From Alphaproteobacteria bacterium (GTDB taxonomy: Bacteria; Pseudomonadota; Alphaproteobacteria; Rhizobiales; Hyphomicrobiaceae): DNA of 64,000 nucleotides. The number at the start of each line of letters is the position of its first letter. Position 1 is the stretch's first letter. Where the stretch lies: positions 1 to 64,000 of the forward strand of contig JAHJQI010000077.1 of NCBI GenBank assembly GCA_018819265.1, read 5' to 3'. The notes under the pieces were generated by a model. That model saw nothing but the letters and a program-made list of their open reading frames with translations, was not told the DNA's origin and did not search any database. Shown here piece by piece: positions 45,683-53,984 of the stretch. The translations under genes were made by a program, and so were the position numbers.

Positions 45683-46783
45683 TCACTGAACGACGAGTTC
45701 CGCCTGGAGAGCCCCCGACGACTTCATTGCCTGCAGGATGGCAATGATGCCGGGAGGCTTCAGTCCCATTCTGTTGAGACCGTTCACGAGAGAGTGCAGA
45801 TCGGCTCCGCGCACGATCGACAGCGTTCCATTTTCCTGAACCGCATTGACCTCTGTCTCGGAGGTCGCGACCGTCTGTCCTTCGGAAAACGGCAACGGCT
45901 GGGAAACGACAGGCGTCTCCGTCACACGTACCGTCAGGTTGCCGTGCGTCACCGCGACGGTCGAGATGCGGACATCGCGTCCGATGACGATCGTTCCTGT
46001 TCGCTCATCGATCACCACACGTGCGGGCATATCCGGCTCGACGAGCAGTTCCCCGACCTCGGCCAGAAACCGGCTGGTGGAAATGCCGGGAGGAACCTTG
46101 ATCGAAACCGAGCGCATGTCGAGTTCCCTGGCGAGACGTCCTCCGAACCGGGACCGGCTATATTCATTGATGGCATCGGCGACCTTCACGGCGGTCCCGA
46201 AGTCGGGATTGCGCAGCTCAAGGTTGAGCTGGTTTGCCTGGTCGAGGCCCTGTGGCGCCGATCGCTCCACCAAAGCGCCGTTGGCAACCCGGCCGGCGGT
46301 CGGCACGCCGTGCGTGAGACTTTCGGCATTGCCCTTGGACTCGAAGCCCGAGACGGCGATCGAACCCTGCGCCACCGCGTAGATCTGCTGGTCGCCGCCA
46401 TACAATGGGGTCATCAGCAGCATGCCGCCGGCCAGCGACGTCGCATCGCCCAGAGATGTCACGGTCACGTCGATGCGCCCACCCGCCCGCGAGAACGGAG
46501 GCAGTTCGGCGGTGACCATGACGGCTGCGGCATTCTTCGTTCGCGCGCCGGCGTCGCGAATGTTGACCCCGAGACGCTCAAGCATCGAGCGCAGCGACTG
46601 CTCGGTAAACGGTGCGTTGCGAAGACTATCGCCGGAACCTTTCAGACCGACGACAAGTCCGTATCCGAGCAACTGGTTGGAGCGGATTCCGGTGACGTCC
46701 GTCACATCCTTGAGCCGGGCGGCGGCGACGGCGTCGCCGCTGGCGATCGCAACAATTGCCAGGACCAGGAGGGCGCGCATCAT
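45683..46783 (-). CDS. flgI: FlgI, P-ring protein (366 aa)
   Basis: Periplasmic ring around the rod in the peptidoglycan. The signal peptide (MMRALLVLAIVAIASGDAVAAA) is followed by ARLKDVTDVTGIRSNQLLGYGLVVGLKGSGDS, and the end has LHSLVNGLNRMGLKPPGIIAILQAMKSSGALQAELVVQ. All are standard for FlgI, and the length is full. The ATG overlaps the flgA stop (ATGA). Confidence 0.97.
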   Translation of the reverse strand: MMRALLVLAIVAIASGDAVAAARLKDVTDVTGIRSNQLLGYGLVVGLKGSGDSLRNAPFTEQSLRSMLERLGVNIRDAGARTKNAAAVMVTAELPPFSRAGGRIDVTVTSLGDATSLAGGMLLMTPLYGGDQQIYAVAQGSIAVSGFESKGNAESLTHGVPTAGRVANGALVERSAPQGLDQANQLNLELRNPDFGTAVKVADAINEYSRSRFGGRLARELDMRSVSIKVPPGISTSRFLAEVGELLVEPDMPARVVIDERTGTIVIGRDVRISTVAVTHGNLTVRVTETPVVSQPLPFSEGQTVATSETEVNAVQENGTLSIVRGADLHSLVNGLNRMGLKPPGIIAILQAMKSSGALQAELVVQ

Positions 46784-47244
46784 AGCCCCCCGACATTAAC
46801 GGTGCCGTCGTGCTGGATGACACCCCTTACGAGACGCCCGCTGTCGATGTTTTGAACGCTGATCGTATCGCCGACCGAGCCCGCCTGAATGGCCTTGCCA
46901 AGCCCCTTGATCGTGAAGCCGCTGGCATCGAATACGAGCGTCACACTGCTGCCTTCGGTTACGGCTTCGCTCGTCTGCAGGGCGTTGCTCGGTATCGGGC
47001 GTCCCGCAACAAGCGTGCGCCGCGCGACCTTGCCGACAATCTGGTCCAGATCGCGGATGTAAGAGCCGACTGCCCGGTTGCTCAGCCGGAAGCGCTTCTC
47101 GATCAGCATGTCGGGGGCAATCGCGTCCCCCGTATAGATGGTCATGAAGGGGACGGGATAAATGACCTGAACGACATCGGCGCACGCGGCTTTCAAGCCG
47201 CCGAGGAAAGCGAGCACCACCAGGAATAGACTCGGAATACGCAT
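46780..47244 (-). CDS. flgA: FlgA, P-ring assembly chaperone (154 aa)
   Basis: Periplasmic chaperone for FlgI. It has an N-terminal signal (SLFLVVLAFLGGLKAACA) and a SAF-type domain with AVGSYIRDLDQIVGKVARRTLVAGRPIPSNAL, followed by VTLVFDASGFTIKGLGKAIQAGSVGDTISVQN. The length is on the short side, as in other rhizobial FlgA lacking the N-terminal extension. It is coupled to flgI. Confidence 0.93.
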   Translation of the reverse strand: MRIPSLFLVVLAFLGGLKAACADVVQVIYPVPFMTIYTGDAIAPDMLIEKRFRLSNRAVGSYIRDLDQIVGKVARRTLVAGRPIPSNALQTSEAVTEGSSVTLVFDASGFTIKGLGKAIQAGSVGDTISVQNIDSGRLVRGVIQHDGTVNVGGL

Positions 47245-47273
47245 TCACTTCCCCCCTTGCGAGCCGCGTCGGA

Positions 47274-48062
47274 TTAGCGAAGGCCCTTGCTTGTCGTGGC
47301 CAGCATGTCGTCAGCGGCCTGGATGACCTTCGAGTTCATTTCGTAGGCCCGCTGTGCCGAGATCAGCTCGGTGATTTCCTTGACGGGATCGACGTTGGAG
47401 TCTTCGAGATAGCCTTGCCGGATCGTGCCGAAGCCGGGCTCGCCTGGAACTCCGTTCGTCGCCGCACCGGACGCTTCGGTCTCCCGGAAGAGGTTGTTAC
47501 CCAACGGCGTCAGGCCGGCCTCGTTCGCAAACGTCGCGAGGGTGAGCTGTCCAATCTCCTGAGGCGCGGCCTGTCCATCGACCAGCGCGAAAACCTTGCC
47601 GTCCTGATTGATCGTCAACTTGACGGTCTGGTCGGGAACGGAGATCGCCGGTTGCACGAGAAAGCCGTCGATGGTGACGATGCGCCCGGCGGAGTCGGTG
47701 TTGAATGCGCCGGAGCGCGTGTAGAGCGTCTCGCCGTCCGGGCTGTCGATCTTGAACCAGCCCGGTCCGATCGTCGCGAGGTCGAGCTTGTTGTCGGTTT
47801 GCGCCAAGGCACCTTGCGTGTGGACGTTGCGCACCGCGGCCGCGCGCACGCCAAGCCCGACGTTGATACCCTCCGGCACAACGGTGTCGCTGCCCCTGGC
47901 GGCAGCACCGGCAGTGCGTTCGGCCTGGTAGAGCAGATCGGTAAACTCGGCGCGCCCACGCTTGAACCCCGTCGTATTGATGTTTGCGATATTGTTCGCA
48001 ATCACCTCCACGTTCAGTTCCTGCGCATTCATGCCAGTCGCGGCAATGGCCAACGCTCTCAT
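47274..48062 (-). CDS. flgG: FlgG, distal rod protein (262 aa)
   Basis: Secreted axial protein. The N-terminal motif [40 protein letters not shown] and the C-terminal [39 protein letters not shown] are the paired helices of rod and hook proteins. The central [32 protein letters not shown] is typical of FlgG. Full length, intact. It lies between fliE and flgA. Confidence 0.96.
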   Translation of the reverse strand: MRALAIAATGMNAQELNVEVIANNIANINTTGFKRGRAEFTDLLYQAERTAGAAARGSDTVVPEGINVGLGVRAAAVRNVHTQGALAQTDNKLDLATIGPGWFKIDSPDGETLYTRSGAFNTDSAGRIVTIDGFLVQPAISVPDQTVKLTINQDGKVFALVDGQAAPQEIGQLTLATFANEAGLTPLGNNLFRETEASGAATNGVPGEPGFGTIRQGYLEDSNVDPVKEITELISAQRAYEMNSKVIQAADDMLATTSKGLR

Positions 48063-48074
48063 GACTTCCCTCGC

Positions 48075-48377
48075 TTATATTTGCATTCGGCTGATCTCGA
48101 GATAGGCCTGGACGACCTTGTCCCTTATGGCGATCGCGGCCTGCAGCTGCTGCTCGGCATTCATGACCGTGCTGACGACTTCAAGCTGGGATGCCTCTCC
48201 CTTGACTCCACTGATCGAGACGGCCTCCGCCTGACGCAGCCGACCGGCAACATCCAACACCGCGCCCGTCAAAGCTGCCTCGAAGTCGCCTGCGGCAGGA
48301 TGATCAATTCGTGCGGTCGACGCCGGAGCCGATCCGATCGTCTGCAACGCGTTGACTTGACCAACGGTATCGATCAT
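48075..48377 (-). CDS. fliE: FliE, MS ring-rod junction protein (100 aa)
   Basis: Small secreted adapter between the MS ring and the rod. The C-terminal half, EASQLEVVSTVMNAEQQLQAAIAIRDKVVQAYLEISRMQI, is the conserved FliE motif. The ATG overlaps the flgC stop (ATGA). Confidence 0.94.
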   Translation of the reverse strand: MIDTVGQVNALQTIGSAPASTARIDHPAAGDFEAALTGAVLDVAGRLRQAEAVSISGVKGEASQLEVVSTVMNAEQQLQAAIAIRDKVVQAYLEISRMQI

Positions 48378-48796
48378 CGGCTGGTCCTCAGCAGGTCGAT
48401 CGTTGCGGAAATCATTTCACGGGCCTGGCGCACCAATTGCAGGTTCGCTTCGTAGGATCGCGTCGCCTCGCGCATGTCGGCGACTTCCGAAATCATGTTG
48501 ACGTTGGGAAAGCGGACGTAGCCTTCGGCGTTAGCGGCGGGATGGCCTGGCTCATGCACCAGCCGGAAGGGCGCGCTGTCGGTGGCGATCTCGGAAACGC
48601 GCACGCGCGCCGAGCCCTGCCGATCGTCGATCATCTCCGCGAAGCTCACGACCTTGCGGGCGTAGGGATCACCGCCGGCCTCTTGTGCGGTGGACTGCGA
48701 GTTTGCGAGGTTCTCCGACACCACCCGCAGCCGAACAGACTGTGCGTGAAGTCCGGATGCCGCAATCGAGGCCGCCATGCTCAGAGCGTCAGACAT
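48374..48796 (-). CDS. flgC: FlgC, proximal rod protein (140 aa)
   Basis: Axial rod protein, with the N-terminal helix ASGLHAQSVRLRVVSENLANSQST, the FlgC-typical YVRFPNVNMISEVADMREATRSYEANLQLVRQAREMISATIDLLR at the C-terminus, and YARKVVSFAEM in between. It is 4 bp downstream of flgB and coupled to fliE. Confidence 0.95.
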   Translation of the reverse strand: MSDALSMAASIAASGLHAQSVRLRVVSENLANSQSTAQEAGGDPYARKVVSFAEMIDDRQGSARVRVSEIATDSAPFRLVHEPGHPAANAEGYVRFPNVNMISEVADMREATRSYEANLQLVRQAREMISATIDLLRTSR

Positions 48797-48800
48797 CCGC

Positions 48801-49181
48801 CTAACCCCTTACCGCTGAGGCCAGCATCTGGTGGAACGATTTCACGATCGACGCGGCAAGCGTGTGATCGGACTGAACCTGTCCGGCCCGAATCAATTCG
48901 CGCTCGAGGCTCACCGTGTTTCCAGAGTGCTTGACCTCGCCGCCGGACCGGGCGCTGGTCTGCACCGGAAAGCGCTGGCCTGAATTCGTCGATTGGTGAT
49001 CGGGTGAAGTTACCGCCAAGTCGAACTGCGAGCCATCGAGGTAGGAAGAGAAGGGAGCAACGTCCCTGGCGCGGTACCCGGGCGTATCTGCGTTCGCAAT
49101 ATTGCTTGCGATCGCCGACTGCCGAGCAGACAGCCACTCCATTCGCTGCGTGGAAATTGCGAATATCGCCATATCAGACAA
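48801..49181 (-). CDS. flgB: FlgB, proximal rod protein (126 aa)
   Basis: First gene of the flgBC-fliE-flgGAI-motE-flgH-fliLP transcript. The N-terminal motif WLSARQSAIASNIANADTPGYRARDVAPF and the C-terminal SLERELIRAGQVQSDHTLAASIVKSFHQMLASAVRG are standard FlgB. I use the TTG at 49181 because AAGGAAG lies at the right distance; the ATG at 49172, three codons later, is the alternative. The upstream gap 49182-49331 probably holds the operon promoter, but I cannot point to boxes. Confidence 0.92.
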   Translation of the reverse strand: MSDMAIFAISTQRMEWLSARQSAIASNIANADTPGYRARDVAPFSSYLDGSQFDLAVTSPDHQSTNSGQRFPVQTSARSGGEVKHSGNTVSLERELIRAGQVQSDHTLAASIVKSFHQMLASAVRG

Positions 49182-49331
49182 GGCAGCTTCCTTTCCAACG
49201 GTGCTGGTGTTGGGTCAGCTTAGGAATCTCCGCTTGCCCCAACCTGACCTGCCTGCACAAATGTCTCCTGGAATACCTATTGTTTATCCAAGAGCCAATT
49301 TATCACCTGCTCCAATTCTCTGGCCGAAGGA

Positions 49332-49787
49332 CTATTCGCCGCCATTGCGAGCCGGTTGCAGGCGTGCCCGCTGCAATGAATCGCGAAACTTCGATTCGAA
49401 GTATTCGAAATCCTTCCGCCAGTCGGGTGGGCAATCGATGAAATCTATTCCGATGGCGCCATAGGCGTCGCTGAGGAGCATCCGGAAGTAAATTTCCAGG
49501 GGAACAGACCTTAATCTGAAATTGAACTGTATTTCCGGCGTTTTTCCCCAGGCAACGCGGACGTCGCCGGAATCCAGGATTTCAATGTTTCCCGGCGTGA
49601 AGAACTGCTCGACCGCCGAGTCGACCAGCGACTTCAGGCTTTCGCTTCGCTCCAGACGGCTGAATGCGATGAGATCGACGACGTCGAAGGCGCGCAATTC
49701 GCTGACCAGCGGCAGAAGCTGGTGGGCCAACATGGCTTCGCATTCTCGAACTGCTACCCAAGCCTGCTTTCGCATCGTTTGCTTCAC
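49332..49787 (-). CDS. Unknown protein coupled to flhB (151 aa)
   Basis: A GTG at 49787 overlaps the flhB TGA (GTGA), so it is translated with flhB. The protein is soluble, mixed alpha/beta, with no signal or TM helix: AFSRLERSESLKSLVDSAVEQFFTPGNIEILDSGDVRVAWGKTPEIQF and IGIDFIDCPPDWRKDFEYFESKFRDSLQRARLQ. I do not recognise a domain. Its fixed place between flhB and flgB in the locus suggests a cytoplasmic accessory of export or motility. Confidence 0.7.
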   Translation of the reverse strand: MKQTMRKQAWVAVRECEAMLAHQLLPLVSELRAFDVVDLIAFSRLERSESLKSLVDSAVEQFFTPGNIEILDSGDVRVAWGKTPEIQFNFRLRSVPLEIYFRMLLSDAYGAIGIDFIDCPPDWRKDFEYFESKFRDSLQRARLQPARNGGE

Positions 49788-50872
49788 CGTAACGGCTTCG
49801 AGTTCGCGGAGTGAGGTTGCCTCGACAACGTCAGGACGAGGCTGGCAATCGCACCGTAGAACTCGGAGGGAATCAATTGGTCGACGTGAACAGCATCGTA
49901 AAGCGACCTTGCCAGTGCCTTGTCTTCGATGATCGGAATGCCTTCGCGTTCCGCAATTTCCCGTATTCTGAGCGCAATATGGTTCTTGCCCTTGGCCAAT
50001 ACCGCGGGGGCTGGCGTCTCGCCCTTCACATAGCGCAGCGCGACCGCGTAATGGGTCGGGTTCGCAATGATCATCGTCGCCCGCGGCACCGAGGAGATCA
50101 TCCTTTTTCTGGCGAGGTCGCGAATCATCGAGCGCACCCGCGAGCGCAGAATCGGATCGCCTTCGAGCTGCTTATGCTCGTCCTTGATTTCTTCTTTCGA
50201 CATGCGCAGGTCGCGGCGCCACGAGAACTGCGTCCAGATGACATCGGCGGCGACGATCAAAAGAAATGCCAGCGTCACACCGACCAGCATTCCATTTGCC
50301 AGTTCGTGGAGGAGTTGCAGCTGGCTGGCTGGCGATACCTGCAGCATGGCCACTACTTCGGCCTTGTAGACGCGGATGACGATCAACCCGACGAGGGTGA
50401 GGATTGCAAACTTCGCCAGCGTCTTCAGGAACTCCACCAATCCCTTCGTCCCGAATATTCTGTTCCATCCCTTGATGATGGAAAGTCTCGACAGATCCGG
50501 AGTAATTCGTTTCGCGATGAATCGCGGCTGGGCCTGGGACGTCGAAGCAATCAAACCGAACGACATCAAGACGGCAGCGACCGGGACAAAAAGCCAAAGA
50601 CTGTGCAGGGCCGTGAAGAGGAAAAGGTAATGAGCATCTTCGCCGCTCAGCAATCGCCACTGGTCCGGGTGTTCGAGGAATTGACGCAATAGAAGTAGCA
50701 TTTTTTTTATGCCGTATTCCAGGAAGAATACCGAGATCAAATAAATCCCGAACATCGACACAAAGATGCCGACCTCCTTGGAAATTGCAACATTGCCCTC
50801 TTCGAGAGCGTCGTGCAGCTTCTTGGGAGTGGCCTCTTCGGTCTTGCTGTCCTTGTCGGCCGTATCACTCAT
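49784..50872 (-). CDS. flhB: FlhB, flagellar export switch protein (362 aa)
   Basis: Membrane protein with four TM helices and a cytoplasmic C-terminal domain that cleaves itself at NPTH, present here in IANPTHYAVALRY. The N-terminus KTEEATPKKLHDALEEGNVAISKEVG and the linker RMSKEEIKDEHKQLEGDPILRSRVR are typical. It controls substrate switching with FliK. It is 88 bp downstream of fliN; the gap contains a GC-rich palindrome at 50904-50918. Confidence 0.96.
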   Translation of the reverse strand: MSDTADKDSKTEEATPKKLHDALEEGNVAISKEVGIFVSMFGIYLISVFFLEYGIKKMLLLLRQFLEHPDQWRLLSGEDAHYLFLFTALHSLWLFVPVAAVLMSFGLIASTSQAQPRFIAKRITPDLSRLSIIKGWNRIFGTKGLVEFLKTLAKFAILTLVGLIVIRVYKAEVVAMLQVSPASQLQLLHELANGMLVGVTLAFLLIVAADVIWTQFSWRRDLRMSKEEIKDEHKQLEGDPILRSRVRSMIRDLARKRMISSVPRATMIIANPTHYAVALRYVKGETPAPAVLAKGKNHIALRIREIAEREGIPIIEDKALARSLYDAVHVDQLIPSEFYGAIASLVLTLSRQPHSANSKPLR

Positions 50873-50960
50873 CTTGCGACATCGAACTTTCTCTGCCTGT
50901 GCACGCCGGCCGCCGGCGAGGCTTCACTCGGCCTGTCGTGACGCTGATTCTCGGGCACGT

Positions 50961-51317
50961 TCACTCGGCTCTTGAGAGACCCGCCACGCTCGTCAGCGAG
51001 ATGCCAAAGCGGGATTGATCCTCGTCGAGGATCACGACTTCGCCATGCGCGACCACCTTGTTGTTGACGATGACATCGACCGGCTCGCCGACCTTCCTAT
51101 CGAGCGGAATGACGGTCCCCCGCGAAAGCTTCATAAGTTTCGAGAGCGGCATTTTCACGCTTCCCAGCACGATTTCGACGTCGACGGCGATACTCATGAC
51201 GACACTCATTCCGTCGGCGGCGGCGATTGCGCTTCGTGTTCCGTTTCCGGATTCGGCCCGCTCGGGTTCTCCGCTGTCACGAATTAGAGTGGCGTCCATA
51301 TCTGGAGACATTGACAT
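50961..51317 (-). CDS. fliN: FliN, flagellar motor switch protein (118 aa)
   Basis: C-ring base protein. The SpoA domain fills residues about 40-115 (MSIAVDVEIVLGSVKMPLSKLMKLSRGTVIPLDRKVGEPVDVIVNNKVVAHGEVVILDEDQSRFGISLTSV). The N-terminal extension is only about 37 residues and disordered. It lies between motA and flhB on the same strand. Confidence 0.94.
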   Translation of the reverse strand: MSMSPDMDATLIRDSGEPERAESGNGTRSAIAAADGMSVVMSIAVDVEIVLGSVKMPLSKLMKLSRGTVIPLDRKVGEPVDVIVNNKVVAHGEVVILDEDQSRFGISLTSVAGLSRAE

Positions 51318-51382
51318 CGGACTTGCGCTTTCCTGTGTTTCTTGCCGGAAGTCGGCTTGCTAAGGACACCGCTTGATATCAA

Positions 51383-52261
51383 CTAGGCGGCGATCTTTTC
51401 GTCACTCTTGCCGCCATTGGCGGTTTCCGACTCGAGTTCGTCGATCGAAGGTCTTTCACCAAAGTTGATCGTCTTTCGACCGTATTCGATGGCGATTTGC
51501 GGCACCGCGCCATTCATGAACGCCAGTAGCGTCTGTTTCACCACCACGAACTGGCGCATATTCTTTTCCCTGACGATCTTGATCTGCGTCGCGATGGGAG
51601 CGAAGATGCAGTATGAGAAGAAGATCCCGGCGAAGGTGCCAACCAATGCCGCTCCAATCAATTTCCCAAGAACCTGCGGTGGCTGGTCGAGCGAGCCCAT
51701 CGTCTTGATGACACCAAGGACGGCCGCAACGATTCCGATGGCCGGCAGTCCTTCGGCAACTGAACTGAGGGCCGAATAGGCCTTGAGCTTGTCGGCGCGC
51801 GAGGTCTCGATTTCCTCGTCCATGAGCGCCTCAATTTCGTGGGGCCTGGCGCTGCCCATGATGATAAGGCGGAAGTAGTCACAGATGAACGTTCGCAGTT
51901 CGACGTTCTTCTGGAGCTTCGGAAACGCCTGGAAAATCGGAGATTCGTCGGGGTTCTCGACGTGCCCTTCGACTTCGCTGCGCGACTTGCTTCTGAATTC
52001 ACGCATGAGAAGGAACAGACAGCCGAGAATCGAGAGGTAGTCGGCCTTCTTTGGAACCTTGCCGGCAAAAGCCTCGATCATTGCCTTGCCGGTGTCGATG
52101 ATGACCTTGACCGTGTTGGCCACCACGAACGTGCCGAACGATGCCCCAAGAATGATGACATATTCCCAGGGCTGCCAAATCACGAGCACCTTGCCGCCCA
52201 TCGCCGCGAAGCCGCCGAGCACGCAGGCAAGCGTTATTACGAGGCCGATAACGATCGTCAC
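51383..52261 (-). CDS. motA: MotA, stator proton-channel protein (292 aa)
   Basis: Four-TM stator subunit pairing with MotB. Visible segments: IVIGLVITLACVLGGFAAMG (TM1), WEYVIILGASFGTFVVANT (TM2), GLPAIGIVAAVLGVIKTMG (TM3) and LIGAALVGTFAGIFFSYCIFAPI (TM4). The cytoplasmic loop contains MDEEIETSR. I place the start at the GTG at 52261, six bases after GGAG; a TTG at 52273 is also in frame. It is divergent from the DUF1217 gene across a 206-bp region rich in inverted repeats. Confidence 0.95.
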   Translation of the reverse strand: MTIVIGLVITLACVLGGFAAMGGKVLVIWQPWEYVIILGASFGTFVVANTVKVIIDTGKAMIEAFAGKVPKKADYLSILGCLFLLMREFRSKSRSEVEGHVENPDESPIFQAFPKLQKNVELRTFICDYFRLIIMGSARPHEIEALMDEEIETSRADKLKAYSALSSVAEGLPAIGIVAAVLGVIKTMGSLDQPPQVLGKLIGAALVGTFAGIFFSYCIFAPIATQIKIVREKNMRQFVVVKQTLLAFMNGAVPQIAIEYGRKTINFGERPSIDELESETANGGKSDEKIAA

Positions 52262-52310
52262 AACATTCTCCAATCCATAGCTTCGTGATCATCAGAAGCT
52301 GATCCGCTTG

Positions 52311-52338
52311 CGCGAAGCTTGTTTCGCGACAACGCGAA
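52311..52338. promoter_or_regulatory. Alternating inverted repeats between motA and the DUF1217 gene
   Basis: CGCGAA (52311), TTCGCG (52323) and CGCGAA (52333) follow in order. The middle arm can pair with either outer arm, giving two mutually exclusive stems. A further AGCTTC/GAAGCT pair lies at 52279-52300. The region is the divergent promoter area; the arms may be an operator or an RNA switch in a leader. Confidence 0.35.
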
Positions 52339-52467
52339 GCCGTGGCGCGGGAAAACGTCAGCCGGCTGCACCCACAGAATCGAATTCGCATTGCCGCCGC
52401 CAGCAGACTCAAGGTTCGCGCAAGCCGACCGAAGCATAGAAGGGGCCGGCATCAGGGATCATCGGCA

Positions 52468-53253
52468 ATGTTGACCACTATCGCGAGCTATCGTCTGTTG
52501 ACCCAGGACGTCGAGCGCAGCCTCTCCAACACACGGTCGTCTCCGGCGGTGCAGCGGGAGTCCGACTACTATCTCGCCAACATCGAGAAGGTGAAATCGA
52601 TCGACGACTTTCTCGGCGACAACCGCCTCTTCAACTATGCCATGGAGGCTTTCGGCCTGGAGGAAATGAGCTATGCCAAGGCCTTCATGAGGAAAGCCCT
52701 CGAAGGCGGCATCGATGAAAGAAATTCTTTCGCGAACGGTCTTGCCGATGTCCGCTATCGCGAATTCGTCGAAACCTTCAATTTCGCCCGATACGGTGAA
52801 ACCGCGACGATCTTCGAACGGGCGCGCTCAGGCACCGTCGATCGATTCGTCAGACAGACCTTCGAGATCGAAGCCGGCAACCAAAACCAGGGCGTCCGAC
52901 TGGCGTTGTACTTCCAGCGCAAGGCGCCGACGATCAGCAGCGCCTTCGGCATCCTTGCCGACCGTGCGCTGCTCGAAGTTGCCGAGGTCGCTCTCGGGCT
53001 GCCCGGCAACATGTCCAATCTCGATATCGATCGACAGGCAAAAATCATCTCCGACCGGCTCGATATCGACGACCTCAAGGACCCACGGAAACTTGAGAAG
53101 CTGATCGAGGGATTCACGGCCCGCTGGGACGTATCGAACCCTTCCAGCACGACCAGCATCGCAGTGCCGAACGCGATCTTGAGCTCGCCGACGATCGCCG
53201 GCGTTGGCATCGACATCCTGGCAAGCCTGCAAAACCTCAAAATTGGAGGCTAG
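52468..53253 (+). CDS. DUF1217 flagellar-locus protein (261 aa)
   Basis: Protein of the DUF1217 family, found in alphaproteobacterial flagellar clusters and thought to have a motility role. It begins MLTTIASYRLLTQDVERSLSNTRSSPAVQRESDYYLANI and contains RLFNYAMEAFGLEEMSYAKAFMRKALEGGI, typical of the family. No signal peptide; it may be a secreted axial or export-related protein. I start at the ATG at 52468; the frame extends back to 52342 through basic, non-conserved residues. It is followed 5 bp later by flgF. Confidence 0.85.
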   Translation: MLTTIASYRLLTQDVERSLSNTRSSPAVQRESDYYLANIEKVKSIDDFLGDNRLFNYAMEAFGLEEMSYAKAFMRKALEGGIDERNSFANGLADVRYREFVETFNFARYGETATIFERARSGTVDRFVRQTFEIEAGNQNQGVRLALYFQRKAPTISSAFGILADRALLEVAEVALGLPGNMSNLDIDRQAKIISDRLDIDDLKDPRKLEKLIEGFTARWDVSNPSSTTSIAVPNAILSSPTIAGVGIDILASLQNLKIGG

Positions 53254-53258
53254 TTTCC

Positions 53259-53984
53259 TTGGAGAGCGGGCTCTACGTCGCAGTCTCCGGCCAGCTGGCG
53301 GCCCAGCGCCGGCTTGATACGATTGCGCACAACATCGCCAACGTAAACACCCCGGGGTTTCGCGCCGAAGAGGTTAGCTTCGCGAGCCTGGTGTCCAACT
53401 CCGGCAAGGATCCGGTCGCCTTTTCCTCTTCCGGCGAGACGTTCATCTCGCGCAAGACCGGACCGGTTATCCAGACCGGAAACCCACTCGACGTCGCCGT
53501 ATCCGGTGACGCGTGGCTGGCAGTGGAAACGCCCTCCGGTCTTGCCTATACCCGCGACGGCCGGTTGCAGGTCACCCAAGAGGGCCAGTTGCGTTCAATG
53601 AACGGCTATCCCGTTCTCGACGTCAGCGGTGCCCCAATCCAGGTCGGCCCGAAAGACGGGCCCATCACCATTTCCGGTGACGGGATGGTCAGTCAGCAGG
53701 GCTTGCGCCTCGGCGCGGTAGGTCTCTTCACGCTCGACGAGCAGTCCAAGCTTGTGCGCCACGACAATTCGGCGCTGTTGTCGGACATCCCCGGCCAGCC
53801 CGTCGTAAACTTCAACAAGGTCTCCATTCAGCAGGGCTTTCTTGAGAAGTCCAATGTCGATGCGATGTTGGAGATGACGAAACTCATCACGCTAACGCGA
53901 AACTTCGAGGCCGTTTCTTCCGCGACCGATACGTTCCAGGACTCGCTGAAAGAAGCAATCCGCAAGCTCGGCACGAATGGCTGA
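53259..53984 (+). CDS. flgF: FlgF, proximal rod protein (241 aa)
   Basis: Axial rod protein with N-terminal LYVAVSGQLAAQRRLDTIAHNIANVNTPGFRAEEVSF and C-terminal VSIQQGFLEKSNVDAMLEMTKLITLTRNFEAVSSATDTFQDSLKEAI. It starts at a TTG at 53259, with GGAGG 11 bp upstream inside the end of the DUF1217 gene. The last 8 bp overlap fliI. Confidence 0.95.
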   Translation: MESGLYVAVSGQLAAQRRLDTIAHNIANVNTPGFRAEEVSFASLVSNSGKDPVAFSSSGETFISRKTGPVIQTGNPLDVAVSGDAWLAVETPSGLAYTRDGRLQVTQEGQLRSMNGYPVLDVSGAPIQVGPKDGPITISGDGMVSQQGLRLGAVGLFTLDEQSKLVRHDNSALLSDIPGQPVVNFNKVSIQQGFLEKSNVDAMLEMTKLITLTRNFEAVSSATDTFQDSLKEAIRKLGTNG

